NCBI GenBank assembly: GCA_903837825.1
Contig: CAILVZ010000145.1
Span: 1 to 36,947 of the forward strand
Length of the DNA stretch: 36,947 nt
From: Akkermansiaceae bacterium
GTDB taxonomy: Bacteria; Verrucomicrobiota; Verrucomicrobiia; Verrucomicrobiales; Akkermansiaceae
Direction: 5' to 3'
The translations under genes were made by a program, and so were the position numbers. The notes below the pieces were generated by a model. The model did not search any database. It was not told where the DNA came from and saw only the letters and a list, made by a program, of their open reading frames with translations. Position 1 is the stretch's first letter; each line of letters starts with the position of its first letter. Positions 8,466-17,599 of this stretch are shown here, piece by piece.

Positions 8466-9599
8466 TCAACGCGCAAACAGCAAGCAAGTCGGGCAAGGAA
8501 CTTTGACCGTCGATGAAGCCTCACCAAGCACCCCCGTCGCCGGATCAAGCGCCAGAACGCTAACCGTGTCAGAATTCTGGTGAGCACAGAGCAACCAGCG
8601 ACCACTCGGATCGATCTTGAAATGGCGGGGCGTCTTCCCACCACAAGGCGCGTGTTGTAAGAACTTCAGAGCTCCCGTTTGCAAATCCCGCTGATAGACG
8701 GTTAGAGAATCATGGCCTCGGTTCGACGCATAGACAAAGCGGCCATTCGGATGGATTTCAATCTCAGCCGTGGTGCTCGTTTCGGTAAAATCCACCGGCA
8801 AGGTGGTCACGGTGTCGATGATGGTCCACTTCCCATCTTTGTATGTGGTGGTAAGGACCGTGTTGTTTAGCTCGTTGATGACATACGCATGAGACTCATT
8901 GCTCGAAAATGCCAAATGGCGCGGCCCAGCACTCGGTGCAGTGGTCAGCGAAGGTAAAGGCTCACCCAGTTTCGACGTCGCCGCGTCAAACGGATAAACA
9001 AACACCTGATCCAACCCGAGGTCGGGCACAAACACATGCGTGTTGGACCGATCAAAATAAACCGCATGTGCGTGCGGCCCATCCTGCCGAGGCTTGGCAG
9101 GGCCTGATCCCGTATGAGCCACCACTGATGCAACCGCGTATGGAATACCTGCATCGTCCAAGCGAATCGTCGCGAACGAACCATCCCCATAATTGGCCAC
9201 CGCAACCGTATGGCCCGCCGGATCAACGGCCACATGGCACGCACCCTTACCTCCCGCAAAGGATTCACCAATCGAGCGCAGGTGATGTTCCGCATCCATT
9301 GCGAATGCAGTCACCGCGCTGCCGCCATTGGGCAGTGGTTGACTCGGCGCACCGCAAGCATAAATCACCGGCAAGGTCGGGTGCAATGCGAGGAATCCCG
9401 GGCCTTTGGCGGCAGCCGCCAAGGTCGGCTCACTGAGCTTACCCGTCGACGCATCGAAGTCCGCCAGATAGATCCCCTGCCCCGCTGGAGTTTTTCCAGG
9501 ACTTGTCCCGATAAAAACTGGAGCCGCCTGCAACGTGAAACAACCACACCAGAGCGCAAATGGGATTTTAAGCATGTGACTCGAGAGTGGTGTGATCAT
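8466..9599 (-). CDS. Secreted seven-bladed beta-propeller lactonase (6-phosphogluconolactonase-like, PF10282 type)
   Basis: This 377-aa protein has an N-terminal signal peptide (MLKIPFALWCGCFTLQAAP, from the inner Met at 9575), so it acts outside the cytoplasm. The blades show repeated motifs of the lactonase family: GIYLADFDASTGKLSE, GPGFLALHP, AVDPAGHTVAVANYGDGS, GPHAHAVYFD, PSAGPRHLAFS, IEIHPNGRFVYASNRGHDS and PRHFKIDPSGRWLL. Family members hydrolyse sugar lactones, but an exported copy probably acts on an extracellular or periplasmic sugar lactone rather than 6-phosphogluconolactone. The ATG at 9599 overlaps the uxaC stop as ATGA, pointing to translational coupling and a link with uronate metabolism. 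A start at 9575 would give a shorter signal peptide. Confidence 0.85.
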   Translation of the reverse strand: MITPLSSHMLKIPFALWCGCFTLQAAPVFIGTSPGKTPAGQGIYLADFDASTGKLSEPTLAAAAKGPGFLALHPTLPVIYACGAPSQPLPNGGSAVTAFAMDAEHHLRSIGESFAGGKGACHVAVDPAGHTVAVANYGDGSFATIRLDDAGIPYAVASVVAHTGSGPAKPRQDGPHAHAVYFDRSNTHVFVPDLGLDQVFVYPFDAATSKLGEPLPSLTTAPSAGPRHLAFSSNESHAYVINELNNTVLTTTYKDGKWTIIDTVTTLPVDFTETSTTAEIEIHPNGRFVYASNRGHDSLTVYQRDLQTGALKFLQHAPCGGKTPRHFKIDPSGRWLLCAHQNSDTVSVLALDPATGVLGEASSTVKVPCPTCLLFAR

Positions 9600-10999
9600 A
9601 GCTTGAAGCCGAAGTGTTTTTTCGCATTGCCGAAACAGACCGCGCGGATCAATTCGGAAAGCGCCTCGAAATCATCCGGGAGTTCACCGCGATCCGCCTC
9701 ACCGCCAATGAGATTGCAAAGAATCCGGCGGAAATACTCATGTCTTGGGAACGAAAGGAATGAGCGGGAATCGGTGAGCATCCCGACAAAACGCGAAAGC
9801 AAGCCAGTAGCGGACAGCGCATCAAGTTGGAGCTCCATGCCATTTTTTTGATCAAGGAACCACCAGCCTGAACCGAACTGAATCTTGCCTGCGACGGTGC
9901 CATCCTGGAACACACCTGTTAGACAAGCGAACAGGTAGTTGTCTCGAGGGTTGAGGTTGTAGAGCACGATCTTCGGCATCGCTCCATTCGACGAAAGCGC
10001 GTCGAGGTATTTGACCAGCGATGCGCCCTGCTCGGTGTCGCCGATCGTATCAAATCCGGTGTCAGGCCCCAGCCGGCTCGCCATGCTTGAATTGACGTTA
10101 CGGAATGCGCCGAGGTGAAGCTGCTTGGTCCAACCCTTGGAAGCATCCAACTGGCCGAAGAATACCATGAGATAAAACGAGAATTTTTCCTTCTCCTCTG
10201 GAGTCGCGGCCTTGCCTTCCATCGCACGACCAAAGATCAGCGCGGCCTCCTCATCGGTGCAACTCAAGGCTGGAAGACGGTCCAACCCGTGATCGGACAA
10301 GCGGCCACCTGCTGCGTGAAAATCATCGTGGCGCTTCTGCAATGCTGCGAGAAGATCTGAGAAACTGGCGATGGAATGATCAGAAGCTGCCTCAAGTTTT
10401 TTCAACCATGGCGCGAGCAAATCCGGCCGATCGACCAAAAACGCTTTATCCGGACGGAAGGTCGGCAAGACTTGAGTGGGAAGCCCAGACGCAGCGATGG
10501 CGTGATGGTCGTCAAGCGGGTCCGCGGGATCATCGGTGGTGCCGACGACACGCACATCAAATTTTTTCAGCAACCCATGAACGCAGAAATCCGACTCTGC
10601 GATCTTCGCATTGGTACGCTCCCAGATCTCATTAGCCGTGGCGGGCGAGAGCATCAGGTCAATACCGAAATAGCGTTGCAACTCGATGTGTGTCCAATGG
10701 TGGATCGGGTTGCGAAGCGTGTAGGGCACCGTCTCTGCCCATGCTTGGAATTTCTCGCGCGGGGTGGATGCCCCAGTAATCAGTTCTTCAGGGATGCCAT
10801 TGGCGCGCATGAGTCGCCACTTGTAGTGATCACCGCCAAGCCAAATATCGGAAATATTTTCCCAGCGATGATTGGTTGCGATCTCCCGCGGGGATAGGTG
10901 GCAGTGGTAATCGATGATCGGTTGATCCTTGGCCACCTCATGAAAAAGTCGGCGTGCCGTCGGTGAGTGAAGCAGGAAGTGTTCGTCGAGATAAGCCAT
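9596..10999 (-). CDS. uxaC: Glucuronate (uronate) isomerase
   Basis: The enzyme converts D-glucuronate to D-fructuronate and D-galacturonate to D-tagaturonate, the first step of uronic-acid catabolism. Its 467-aa length matches the family (about 470). It belongs to the amidohydrolase-fold superfamily. The N-terminus has the metal-site YHCHLSP (His32, His34). Downstream are the family segments NPIHHWTHIELQRYFGID, DDPADPLDDH, FRPDKAFLVDRP, LGAFRNVNSSM, and the late MLTDSRSFLSFPRHEYFRRI. No uxaB, uxuA or kdgK is nearby, so the rest of the pathway must be elsewhere. The stop overlaps the start of the lactonase gene. Upstream, 103 bases separate it from lysA on the same strand. No Shine-Dalgarno sequence is seen before the ATG. 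Confidence 0.96.
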   Translation of the reverse strand: MAYLDEHFLLHSPTARRLFHEVAKDQPIIDYHCHLSPREIATNHRWENISDIWLGGDHYKWRLMRANGIPEELITGASTPREKFQAWAETVPYTLRNPIHHWTHIELQRYFGIDLMLSPATANEIWERTNAKIAESDFCVHGLLKKFDVRVVGTTDDPADPLDDHHAIAASGLPTQVLPTFRPDKAFLVDRPDLLAPWLKKLEAASDHSIASFSDLLAALQKRHDDFHAAGGRLSDHGLDRLPALSCTDEEAALIFGRAMEGKAATPEEKEKFSFYLMVFFGQLDASKGWTKQLHLGAFRNVNSSMASRLGPDTGFDTIGDTEQGASLVKYLDALSSNGAMPKIVLYNLNPRDNYLFACLTGVFQDGTVAGKIQFGSGWWFLDQKNGMELQLDALSATGLLSRFVGMLTDSRSFLSFPRHEYFRRILCNLIGGEADRGELPDDFEALSELIRAVCFGNAKKHFGFKL

Positions 11000-11102
11000 A
11001 GCGAAGTTATTTCAACGCGAGATGACCCGTCGGCCAAGCAGGAAAACGAGGTATTTTCACCGACTGCTGGCGCCCATCCATGATGAACCGCCCTCGATCC
11101 CA

Positions 11103-12392
11103 TCAATGTTCGCCTTCGATGAGATCCTCAAGCGTCTGGCGCTTGCGAATCACCGTGGCATTTCCGCCCTCAACGAGAATCTCCGCAGGAAGTGGCCGCG
11201 AGTTGTAATTTGACGCCATCGCAAACCCATACGCCCCCGCTGACATCAACGCGATGTAATCACCAGGGTTGAAATCGGGCAGCAGACGATCCTGACAGAA
11301 AAAGTCGCCGCTTTCGCAGATCGGCCCGACGACGTCGACCTTGATACGCTCAGTGGAACTCGGTTCGACCAAGGGCACGATTTCGTGGTGACCCTCGTAA
11401 AGCGCTGGGCGGATGAGGTCGTTCATGCCGGCATCGACAATCTTGAAGGTCTTGGCCGAGCCTTTTTTCTCATAAAGACACTTGGTCAACAGGACACCCG
11501 CATTGCCCACGATGTAACGACCGGGTTCTAACAGAATTTTCAACCCAAGATCCTTGAGCCTCGGAACGAGTTCTTTGCCGTATTGTTCGATCGTCAATGG
11601 GCGTTCATTTTCTGGCTGGCTTGCCCACCAATCGGCATTGCCGGACTTGAGTGATTCCTGATAGATGATACCGATTCCTCCACCGATCGACCAGAACTCA
11701 ATCCCGTGACGAGCCTTGAGTTCGGTGACGAGCGGGATCACTTTTTCCACTGCCTCGATGAATGGTGCGATGGACGTCAGTTGTGAGCCGATGTGCATTT
11801 GCAGCCCGCGGAGTTTGATGTTCTTGAGCTCCTTGGCTGCGCGTTCGTAAAGATCGGATATCGCTCCAAAATCGACACCAAATTTATTCTCCGACTTTCC
11901 CGTGGAGATGTATTTGTGTGTCTTGGCGTCCACGTTTGGATTCACACGCACTGCTGCAGGCGCGATCATTCCAAGCTCACCCGCCACTTGGTTGAGGTAT
12001 CGAAGTTCTTCCTCGCTCTCCACATTGAACGAGTAGATCCCTTGTTGCAAGGCATAGACGATTTCGTCGCGGGTCTTACCCACCCCGGCAAACGTGCAGT
12101 GTGCAGGATCGCCTCCTGCCTTGATCACGCGAAAAAGCTCGCCACCTGAAACGATGTCGAACCCCGCACCGTGGCTCGCAAGCAAGCGAAGCACCGAGAG
12201 GTTTGAGTTCGCCTTCACCGCGTAGGCCACCTCGTGGTCGGTGCTGCCCAAGGCGGCATCCAAGCGCGTGTAGTGATCGAGAATGGTCCCAGCGGAATAA
12301 ACATAGAGTGGCGTCCCGTGCTCGGCCACAAGCGTGGAGAGGTCGATGTTTTCGCAGAAAAGTGAACCGTTTTTGTAGGAGAAACCGTGCAT
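11103..12392 (-). CDS. lysA: Diaminopimelate decarboxylase
   Basis: This PLP-dependent enzyme decarboxylates meso-diaminopimelate to L-lysine, the last step of lysine synthesis. It has the fold-III (alanine racemase-like) barrel. Lys60 in YAVKANSN is the expected PLP Schiff-base lysine. Other family motifs are GAGFDIVSGGEL, ENKFGVD, LQMHIGSQ, SIGGGIGI, LLEPGRYIVGNAG, DAGMNDLIRPALY, GPICESGDF (with the active-site Cys of the family) and SAGAYGFAMASNYNSRP. The 429-aa length is normal. It is the first gene of a minus-strand run ahead of uxaC and the lactonase, and is divergent from deoB with 170 bases between. No Shine-Dalgarno sequence precedes the ATG. Confidence 0.97.
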   Translation of the reverse strand: MHGFSYKNGSLFCENIDLSTLVAEHGTPLYVYSAGTILDHYTRLDAALGSTDHEVAYAVKANSNLSVLRLLASHGAGFDIVSGGELFRVIKAGGDPAHCTFAGVGKTRDEIVYALQQGIYSFNVESEEELRYLNQVAGELGMIAPAAVRVNPNVDAKTHKYISTGKSENKFGVDFGAISDLYERAAKELKNIKLRGLQMHIGSQLTSIAPFIEAVEKVIPLVTELKARHGIEFWSIGGGIGIIYQESLKSGNADWWASQPENERPLTIEQYGKELVPRLKDLGLKILLEPGRYIVGNAGVLLTKCLYEKKGSAKTFKIVDAGMNDLIRPALYEGHHEIVPLVEPSSTERIKVDVVGPICESGDFFCQDRLLPDFNPGDYIALMSAGAYGFAMASNYNSRPLPAEILVEGGNATVIRKRQTLEDLIEGEH

Positions 12393-12562
12393 GGCGCGAC
12401 TGGATTAACGGCGAATCCAGTAGGGGTAAAGCGAAGAAAACCACCATGAAGCCGTGACAGGTGAATTCCCACCGCATTTCCCCACTCGATTTGGCTCAGA
12501 CTTTCTTGGGATCGGCTCACAATCCGCTGGCTGACCCGCCTGCAAACGACTAGCAATGCCGC
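12393..12562. promoter_or_regulatory. Divergent lysA/deoB intergenic region
   Basis: These 170 bases separate the divergent starts and must hold promoters for both. A TAGCAA placed 6 bases before the deoB ATG could be a -10 for a leaderless message. I found no convincing -35 element, operator or riboswitch; in particular nothing resembling a lysine riboswitch. Confidence 0.3.
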
Positions 12563-13678
12563 ATGAAACGGGTGCTGTGTATCGTCTTGGACTCGGTCGG
12601 CTGCGGAAATGCGCCAGATGCACGGGCTTACGGCGACGATGGCGCGGACACGCTCGGACATTTGTTCACGCGCACCCCAGGATTTTCGCTGCCGAACCTC
12701 GCAAAACTCGGACTAAACCGCTTGATGGATCTACCCGCAGGTGCTCCCCCACTCCGCGATGCCGCATGGGCGCGACTCACCGAGAAATCGGCCGGCAAGG
12801 ACACCACGACCGGTCATTGGGAATTGATGGGCTGCGAGCTTGAACATGGGTTTGCGACCTTCGAGTCATTTCCAGCCGACCTCGTCGCGGAGCTTGAGTC
12901 ACGCGGCGGTGTCGAGTTCATCGGAAATTGTGCGGCGTCCGGCACTGAGATTCTCGTCAGACTCGGTGAAGAACACGTGCAGAGCGGCAAGCCAATCCTC
13001 TACACCAGCGCCGACAGCGTTCTTCAGATCGCCGCACACGAAGAATCCTTCGGACTGGAACGATTGTGGAACCTGTGCAAAACCGCCCGCAAGGTGCTCG
13101 ACGAGCGCGGACATCAAATCGGCCGCGTGATCGCCCGCCCATTCCTCGGATCTTCTGCCGCAAACTTCAAACGCACCAGCAACCGCCACGACTATTCACT
13201 CGTGCCCAGCGAGACGGTCCTCAACCGGCTGCAATCCGCAGGAGTCACCACGATCGGCGTGGGAAAAATTTCGGACATCTTCGCCGGTTCTGGCATTTCG
13301 GAGTCTTTCCCGACCCTGTCAAACCAAGATGGCATGGCCGTCATCGAGCGCCTCTGGCATGAGACGCGCGACGAATCCCATTTGATCCTCGCCAATCTAG
13401 TGGATTTCGATTCGCTCTACGGCCACCGCCGCGACCCCAAGGGCTATGCGAAGTGCCTGCTTGAATTCGACCGCTGGCTCGGCAGCTTCATCCCTCAGGT
13501 GCAGCCGGACGACGTCCTGATCCTCACCGCGGATCACGGCAACGACCCCTTCCACCACGGCACCGATCACACCCGCGAGCAAGTGCCAGTCCTCACCCTC
13601 GGGCTCGGACGCCATTTGGCCGACGGCCACTTCTCCGATGTCGCTCGCTGGATCGAAGATCGACTCATCGATTCTTGA
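12563..13678 (+). CDS. deoB: Phosphopentomutase
   Basis: DeoB interconverts (deoxy)ribose 1-phosphate and 5-phosphate, linking nucleoside salvage to the pentose phosphate pool. It belongs to the alkaline-phosphatase/iPGM metalloenzyme superfamily and needs Mn2+. The N-terminal metal Asp is in CIVLDSVGCG (Asp10). The phosphorylatable Thr lies in the cluster GKDTTTGHWELMG. Later come IARPFLG, RHDYSL, GVGKISDIF, NLVDFDSLYGHRRD and the metal-binding LTADHGNDPFHHGTDHTRE. The length of 371 aa is slightly below the usual 390-405. It is followed after 46 bases by an ABC ATPase on the same strand. No nucleoside phosphorylase is adjacent. Confidence 0.96.
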   Translation: MKRVLCIVLDSVGCGNAPDARAYGDDGADTLGHLFTRTPGFSLPNLAKLGLNRLMDLPAGAPPLRDAAWARLTEKSAGKDTTTGHWELMGCELEHGFATFESFPADLVAELESRGGVEFIGNCAASGTEILVRLGEEHVQSGKPILYTSADSVLQIAAHEESFGLERLWNLCKTARKVLDERGHQIGRVIARPFLGSSAANFKRTSNRHDYSLVPSETVLNRLQSAGVTTIGVGKISDIFAGSGISESFPTLSNQDGMAVIERLWHETRDESHLILANLVDFDSLYGHRRDPKGYAKCLLEFDRWLGSFIPQVQPDDVLILTADHGNDPFHHGTDHTREQVPVLTLGLGRHLADGHFSDVARWIEDRLIDS

Positions 13679-13724
13679 GGCCAACGCTTGCACTTTTCTC
13701 CACATCACTGAATCTATCAGCGCC

Positions 13725-14705
13725 ATGCCGCTTCTCGACGTCCGCAACCTCACCACCCGTTTCCATACTCGCAACGGAATCGTCCATGCGGTGGAAAACG
13801 TATCGTTCCAAGTGGATCCAGGACAAACGCTCGGCATCGTGGGCGAATCAGGATCTGGCAAATCCGTCACCTGCTACTCGCTGCTAGGCCTCATCCCCCA
13901 ACCTCCAGGCCGCATCCACGGCGGACAAGCCATCTTCGACGGCATCGACCTCCTCTCCGTTCCTGAAAAACAACTTCGCAAAATCCGCGGCAAACGGATC
14001 TCGATGATTTTTCAAGACCCGATGACTTCGCTAAACCCTTTCATGAAGGTCAGCGCCCAACTGACTGAACCCCTCGCACTCCACGAAAACCTCCACGGCA
14101 AGGAAGCGCTCCACCGGGCCATCGACGCGCTCGCCGAAGTCGGCATCCCCGACCCCGAAAAACGCATCCACTCGTATCCCCACGAATTTTCTGGCGGCAT
14201 GCGCCAGCGTGTGATGATCGCCATGGCACTCATCACGCGGCCCGAGCTCCTCATTTGTGACGAACCCACGACCGCCCTTGATGTGACCGTGCAAAAACAA
14301 GTGCTCGAGCTCATTCGCGAGCGCCAAAATCAACTCGGCACCGCAGTCATTTTCATCACCCACGACCTCGCCGTTGTCTCAGAAATGTGCGACCACATCA
14401 ATGTGATGTACGCTGGCAGAATCGTTGAAAGCGCCGCCAAGGCCGACCTCTTCCGTCGCCCACTGCACGCCTACACCCGCTCGTTGCTCAAGTCGATCCC
14501 CGCCAGCCACCCGAAGGGCGAGCTCCTTTACACCATCCCCGGCCTCCCGCCCGATCTCTCACGCCCGGTCACCGGATGCTCGTTCCGACTTCGCAACCGC
14601 CTCGGCAAGCCCGACGACTGCCTCACCGAGACTCCCCCACCGCTCGCCGAAGTCCACCCAGGGCACTTCGCCCAAAACTGCCCAGGCTGCCTCGCAGAGG
14701 CATGA
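13725..14705 (+). CDS. Oligopeptide/dipeptide-type ABC transporter ATP-binding protein (OppD/DppD family)
   Basis: This 326-aa ATPase energises a peptide/nickel-type (PepT) importer at the inner membrane. Walker A is GESGSGKS (residues 40-47), the Q-loop follows in IFQDPMTSLNP, the signature is SGGMRQR (about residue 155), Walker B is LLICDEPTTALD, and the switch His is in ITHDLAVV. The C-terminal oligopeptide-transporter extension is present (LLKSIPASHPKGEL, then IPGLPPDLSRPVTGCSF). In OppD/DppD relatives this region has a Cys cluster. Here the second Cys of the usual GC-x-F-x-x-RC pattern is replaced (GCSFRLRNR), while later Cys residues remain (DDC, NCPGC). No permease or binding-protein gene is adjacent, so it is an orphan in this window. 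I chose ATG 13725; a longer start at 13638 would overlap deoB. Confidence 0.92.
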   Translation: MPLLDVRNLTTRFHTRNGIVHAVENVSFQVDPGQTLGIVGESGSGKSVTCYSLLGLIPQPPGRIHGGQAIFDGIDLLSVPEKQLRKIRGKRISMIFQDPMTSLNPFMKVSAQLTEPLALHENLHGKEALHRAIDALAEVGIPDPEKRIHSYPHEFSGGMRQRVMIAMALITRPELLICDEPTTALDVTVQKQVLELIRERQNQLGTAVIFITHDLAVVSEMCDHINVMYAGRIVESAAKADLFRRPLHAYTRSLLKSIPASHPKGELLYTIPGLPPDLSRPVTGCSFRLRNRLGKPDDCLTETPPPLAEVHPGHFAQNCPGCLAEA

Positions 14706-14732
14706 GCCACACTTCTAACAAAATTTAATTTG

Positions 14733-14751
14733 GATTTCCCTGAGGGAAATC
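14733..14751 (-). terminator. Hairpin terminator of khpA
   Basis: GATTTCCC (14733-14740) and GGGAAATC (14744-14751) form a perfect 8-bp stem with a 3-base loop. Read on the minus strand, the stem lies 4 bases past the khpA stop and is followed by an AT-rich tract with TTTT. It could also stop the convergent ABC ATPase transcript, though the plus-strand tail lacks a T run. Confidence 0.6.
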
Positions 14752-14755
14752 ACCC

Positions 14756-15052
14756 TCATTGCCCCTCGCCGCGTGCAAGCAACTCGGCTTCCTCTTCGTG
14801 CGAGTGGATCTGCAGCGAGACCTGCACGCCTTCTCGGTCGGCGGCCGATTTCAAAATGCCGCGGATGGCCGATGCCGTGAAGCCATTCCTGCCGATGAGC
14901 ATCGCCACGTCTTGCTTGGAAAGCACCAACTTGAAGCGCAACCGCTTCGGACCAAGCTCGGCGACCTTCAGTTGAGCCTGAGCCGGTTCATCGATGAGAT
15001 TGATGGCGACGTATTGGAGGAAATGCTTCAAGCGATCGGTCACAGGTTGCAT
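14756..15052 (-). CDS. khpA: KH-domain RNA-binding protein KhpA
   Basis: This 98-aa protein is a single KH domain, the KhpA (YlqC) family, which binds RNA and in other bacteria works with KhpB/Jag. The GxxG RNA-binding loop is IGRNGFTASAIRGIL (GRNG at residues 54-57), preceded by KLVLSKQDVAMLIG. The N-terminal LKHFLQYVAINLIDEP is typical. The acidic C-terminus (HSHEEEAELLARGEG) is slightly longer than usual. ATG 15052 is chosen because the upstream in-frame extension to 15229 encodes Trp-rich sequence unlike the family and would run to the leuB start. KhpA often sits beside rpsP/rimM/trmD, but here it lies alone between convergent and divergent neighbours. Confidence 0.9.
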   Translation of the reverse strand: MQPVTDRLKHFLQYVAINLIDEPAQAQLKVAELGPKRLRFKLVLSKQDVAMLIGRNGFTASAIRGILKSAADREGVQVSLQIHSHEEEAELLARGEGQ

Positions 15053-15068
15053 GATAGAGTAACCATGA

Positions 15069-16331
<1,263 letters not shown>

Positions 16332-16371
16332 CAGGTTGCTGAGGACATCAAACCTCCACCGAGCCGATCGC

Positions 16372-16392
16372 TGATTTTCTAACAAAAAATCA
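16372..16392. terminator. AT-rich hairpin between convergent leuB and trxB
   Basis: TGATTTT (16372-16378) and AAAATCA (16386-16392) form a 7-bp AT-rich stem around CTAACAA. It sits in the 81-base gap between convergent genes. The stem is weak and no long T run follows, so terminator function is only possible. Confidence 0.3.
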
Positions 16393-16412
16393 ACGCCGGC
16401 CGGAAGATGATA

Positions 16413-17339
16413 TCACTCGTGGTCGCTCAAAAAGCGTTCGGCTTCGAGCGCTGCCGCACAGCCTTGACCAGCCGCAGTGATCGCTTGGCGGTAATAGTGA
16501 TCTGCCACATCACCCGCGGCGAAAAGCCCTGGGGTCTTCGTCGAGGTGCGACCAGGATTTTGTAGGATGTAACCATTTTCATCCTTGTCGACAAGCTCAC
16601 CCAGAAATCCGCTATTCGGCACGTGGCCGATCGCCACGAAGACACAAGCCACTTCGAGCTCGCTCTCTTGGCCATCGATGAGATTTTTCAATGTCACAGC
16701 GCGCATCTCGCCCTTTTCATCGGTGAGGTACTCACTCACCGTCGAGTTCCAGACCGGCACGATCTTAGGATTTTCCAAGGCACGATCTGCCATAATCTTC
16801 GAGGCCCGCAACTCGTCGCGACGGTGGATCAGATAGACCTTGCTGGCAAATCGGGTCAAAAAGCCCGCCTCTTCGCACGCGCTGTCGCCCCCGCCGATCA
16901 CACAGACCGGCACATCCCGATAAAACGCTCCATCGCAGGTCGCGCAGGATGTCAGGCCATGGCCGATGAGCTTCTGTTCGCCGGGAATTCCTAAGTGCCG
17001 CGGTGCCGCACCGGTGGCGACAATCACGGTCTTGGCCTCGAACGATTCGGAACCTGCGCTGAGAAGGAAGGTCCCATCGTCGCGCCGCACCACGGACTCC
17101 ACGCTCGCCCAGGCGATCCGAGCGCCGAATTTCTCCGCCTGCGTCTGCATTTTCATCATCAACTCGGGGCCCATGATCCCGTCGGGATGACCAGGGAAAT
17201 TCTCGACCTCGGTCGTGGTGGTGAGTTGCCCACCAGGCTGCGTGCCCGAGAGAAGAAGCGGCGACAAATTGGCGCGCGCCGTGTAAATGGCCGCAGTGTA
17301 TCCTGCGCAACCGGTACCGATGATGATGACGTTTTCCAT
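16413..17339 (-). CDS. trxB: Thioredoxin-disulfide reductase
   Basis: TrxB is a cytoplasmic flavoprotein that reduces thioredoxin with NADPH. The protein is 308 aa from ATG 17339. The FAD-binding [15 protein letters not shown] is at the N-terminus, followed by [15 protein letters not shown]. The redox-active CATC is at residues 132-135 ([10 protein letters not shown]). The NADPH-binding [10 protein letters not shown] and [11 protein letters not shown] follow, and the second FAD motif is [21 protein letters not shown]. All catalytic features are present. The longer in-frame start at 17396 would add 19 non-family residues. Upstream bases are A/T-rich (TTAAAATTT) with no Shine-Dalgarno sequence. 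Confidence 0.96.
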   Translation of the reverse strand: MENVIIIGTGCAGYTAAIYTARANLSPLLLSGTQPGGQLTTTTEVENFPGHPDGIMGPELMMKMQTQAEKFGARIAWASVESVVRRDDGTFLLSAGSESFEAKTVIVATGAAPRHLGIPGEQKLIGHGLTSCATCDGAFYRDVPVCVIGGGDSACEEAGFLTRFASKVYLIHRRDELRASKIMADRALENPKIVPVWNSTVSEYLTDEKGEMRAVTLKNLIDGQESELEVACVFVAIGHVPNSGFLGELVDKDENGYILQNPGRTSTKTPGLFAAGDVADHYYRQAITAAGQGCAAALEAERFLSDHE

Positions 17340-17599
17340 AAATTTTAACGAACGAAAAGTTATGATGATGGTCCGCCGAATCGCCAAGCGAGTCAATCCT
17401 GAGCTTTAAAAACCCGCGATGCGCTATCCTGAAACCGATCCACACCGAGCGAAGCGAGGGATGCTCCACCGGAATCCCCAGCGTCTTGACTCTGGCCTTG
17501 CCCAAGCGCTCAAAAAACCAGAGAGTTTTTGATAAATCCAACCCATGCATCGCGTCGAATCGACTGGCGCGATGATTTCGCCCAAGCCCATCAAGCCTC
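17340..17599. promoter_or_regulatory. Divergent trxB/antiporter intergenic region with an inverted repeat
   Basis: This 260-base gap is the longest in the window. It holds CTCTGG (17490-17495) and CCAGAG (17518-17523) as an inverted repeat, the second arm running into AGTTTTTGATAAA. It resembles a terminator or attenuator on the plus strand, yet no plus-strand gene precedes it. No small gene with credible coding character was seen. Confidence 0.3.

Noticed and set aside
12393..12562. Lysine riboswitch upstream of lysA
   Set aside because: The leader is short and I could not find the conserved multi-stem layout.
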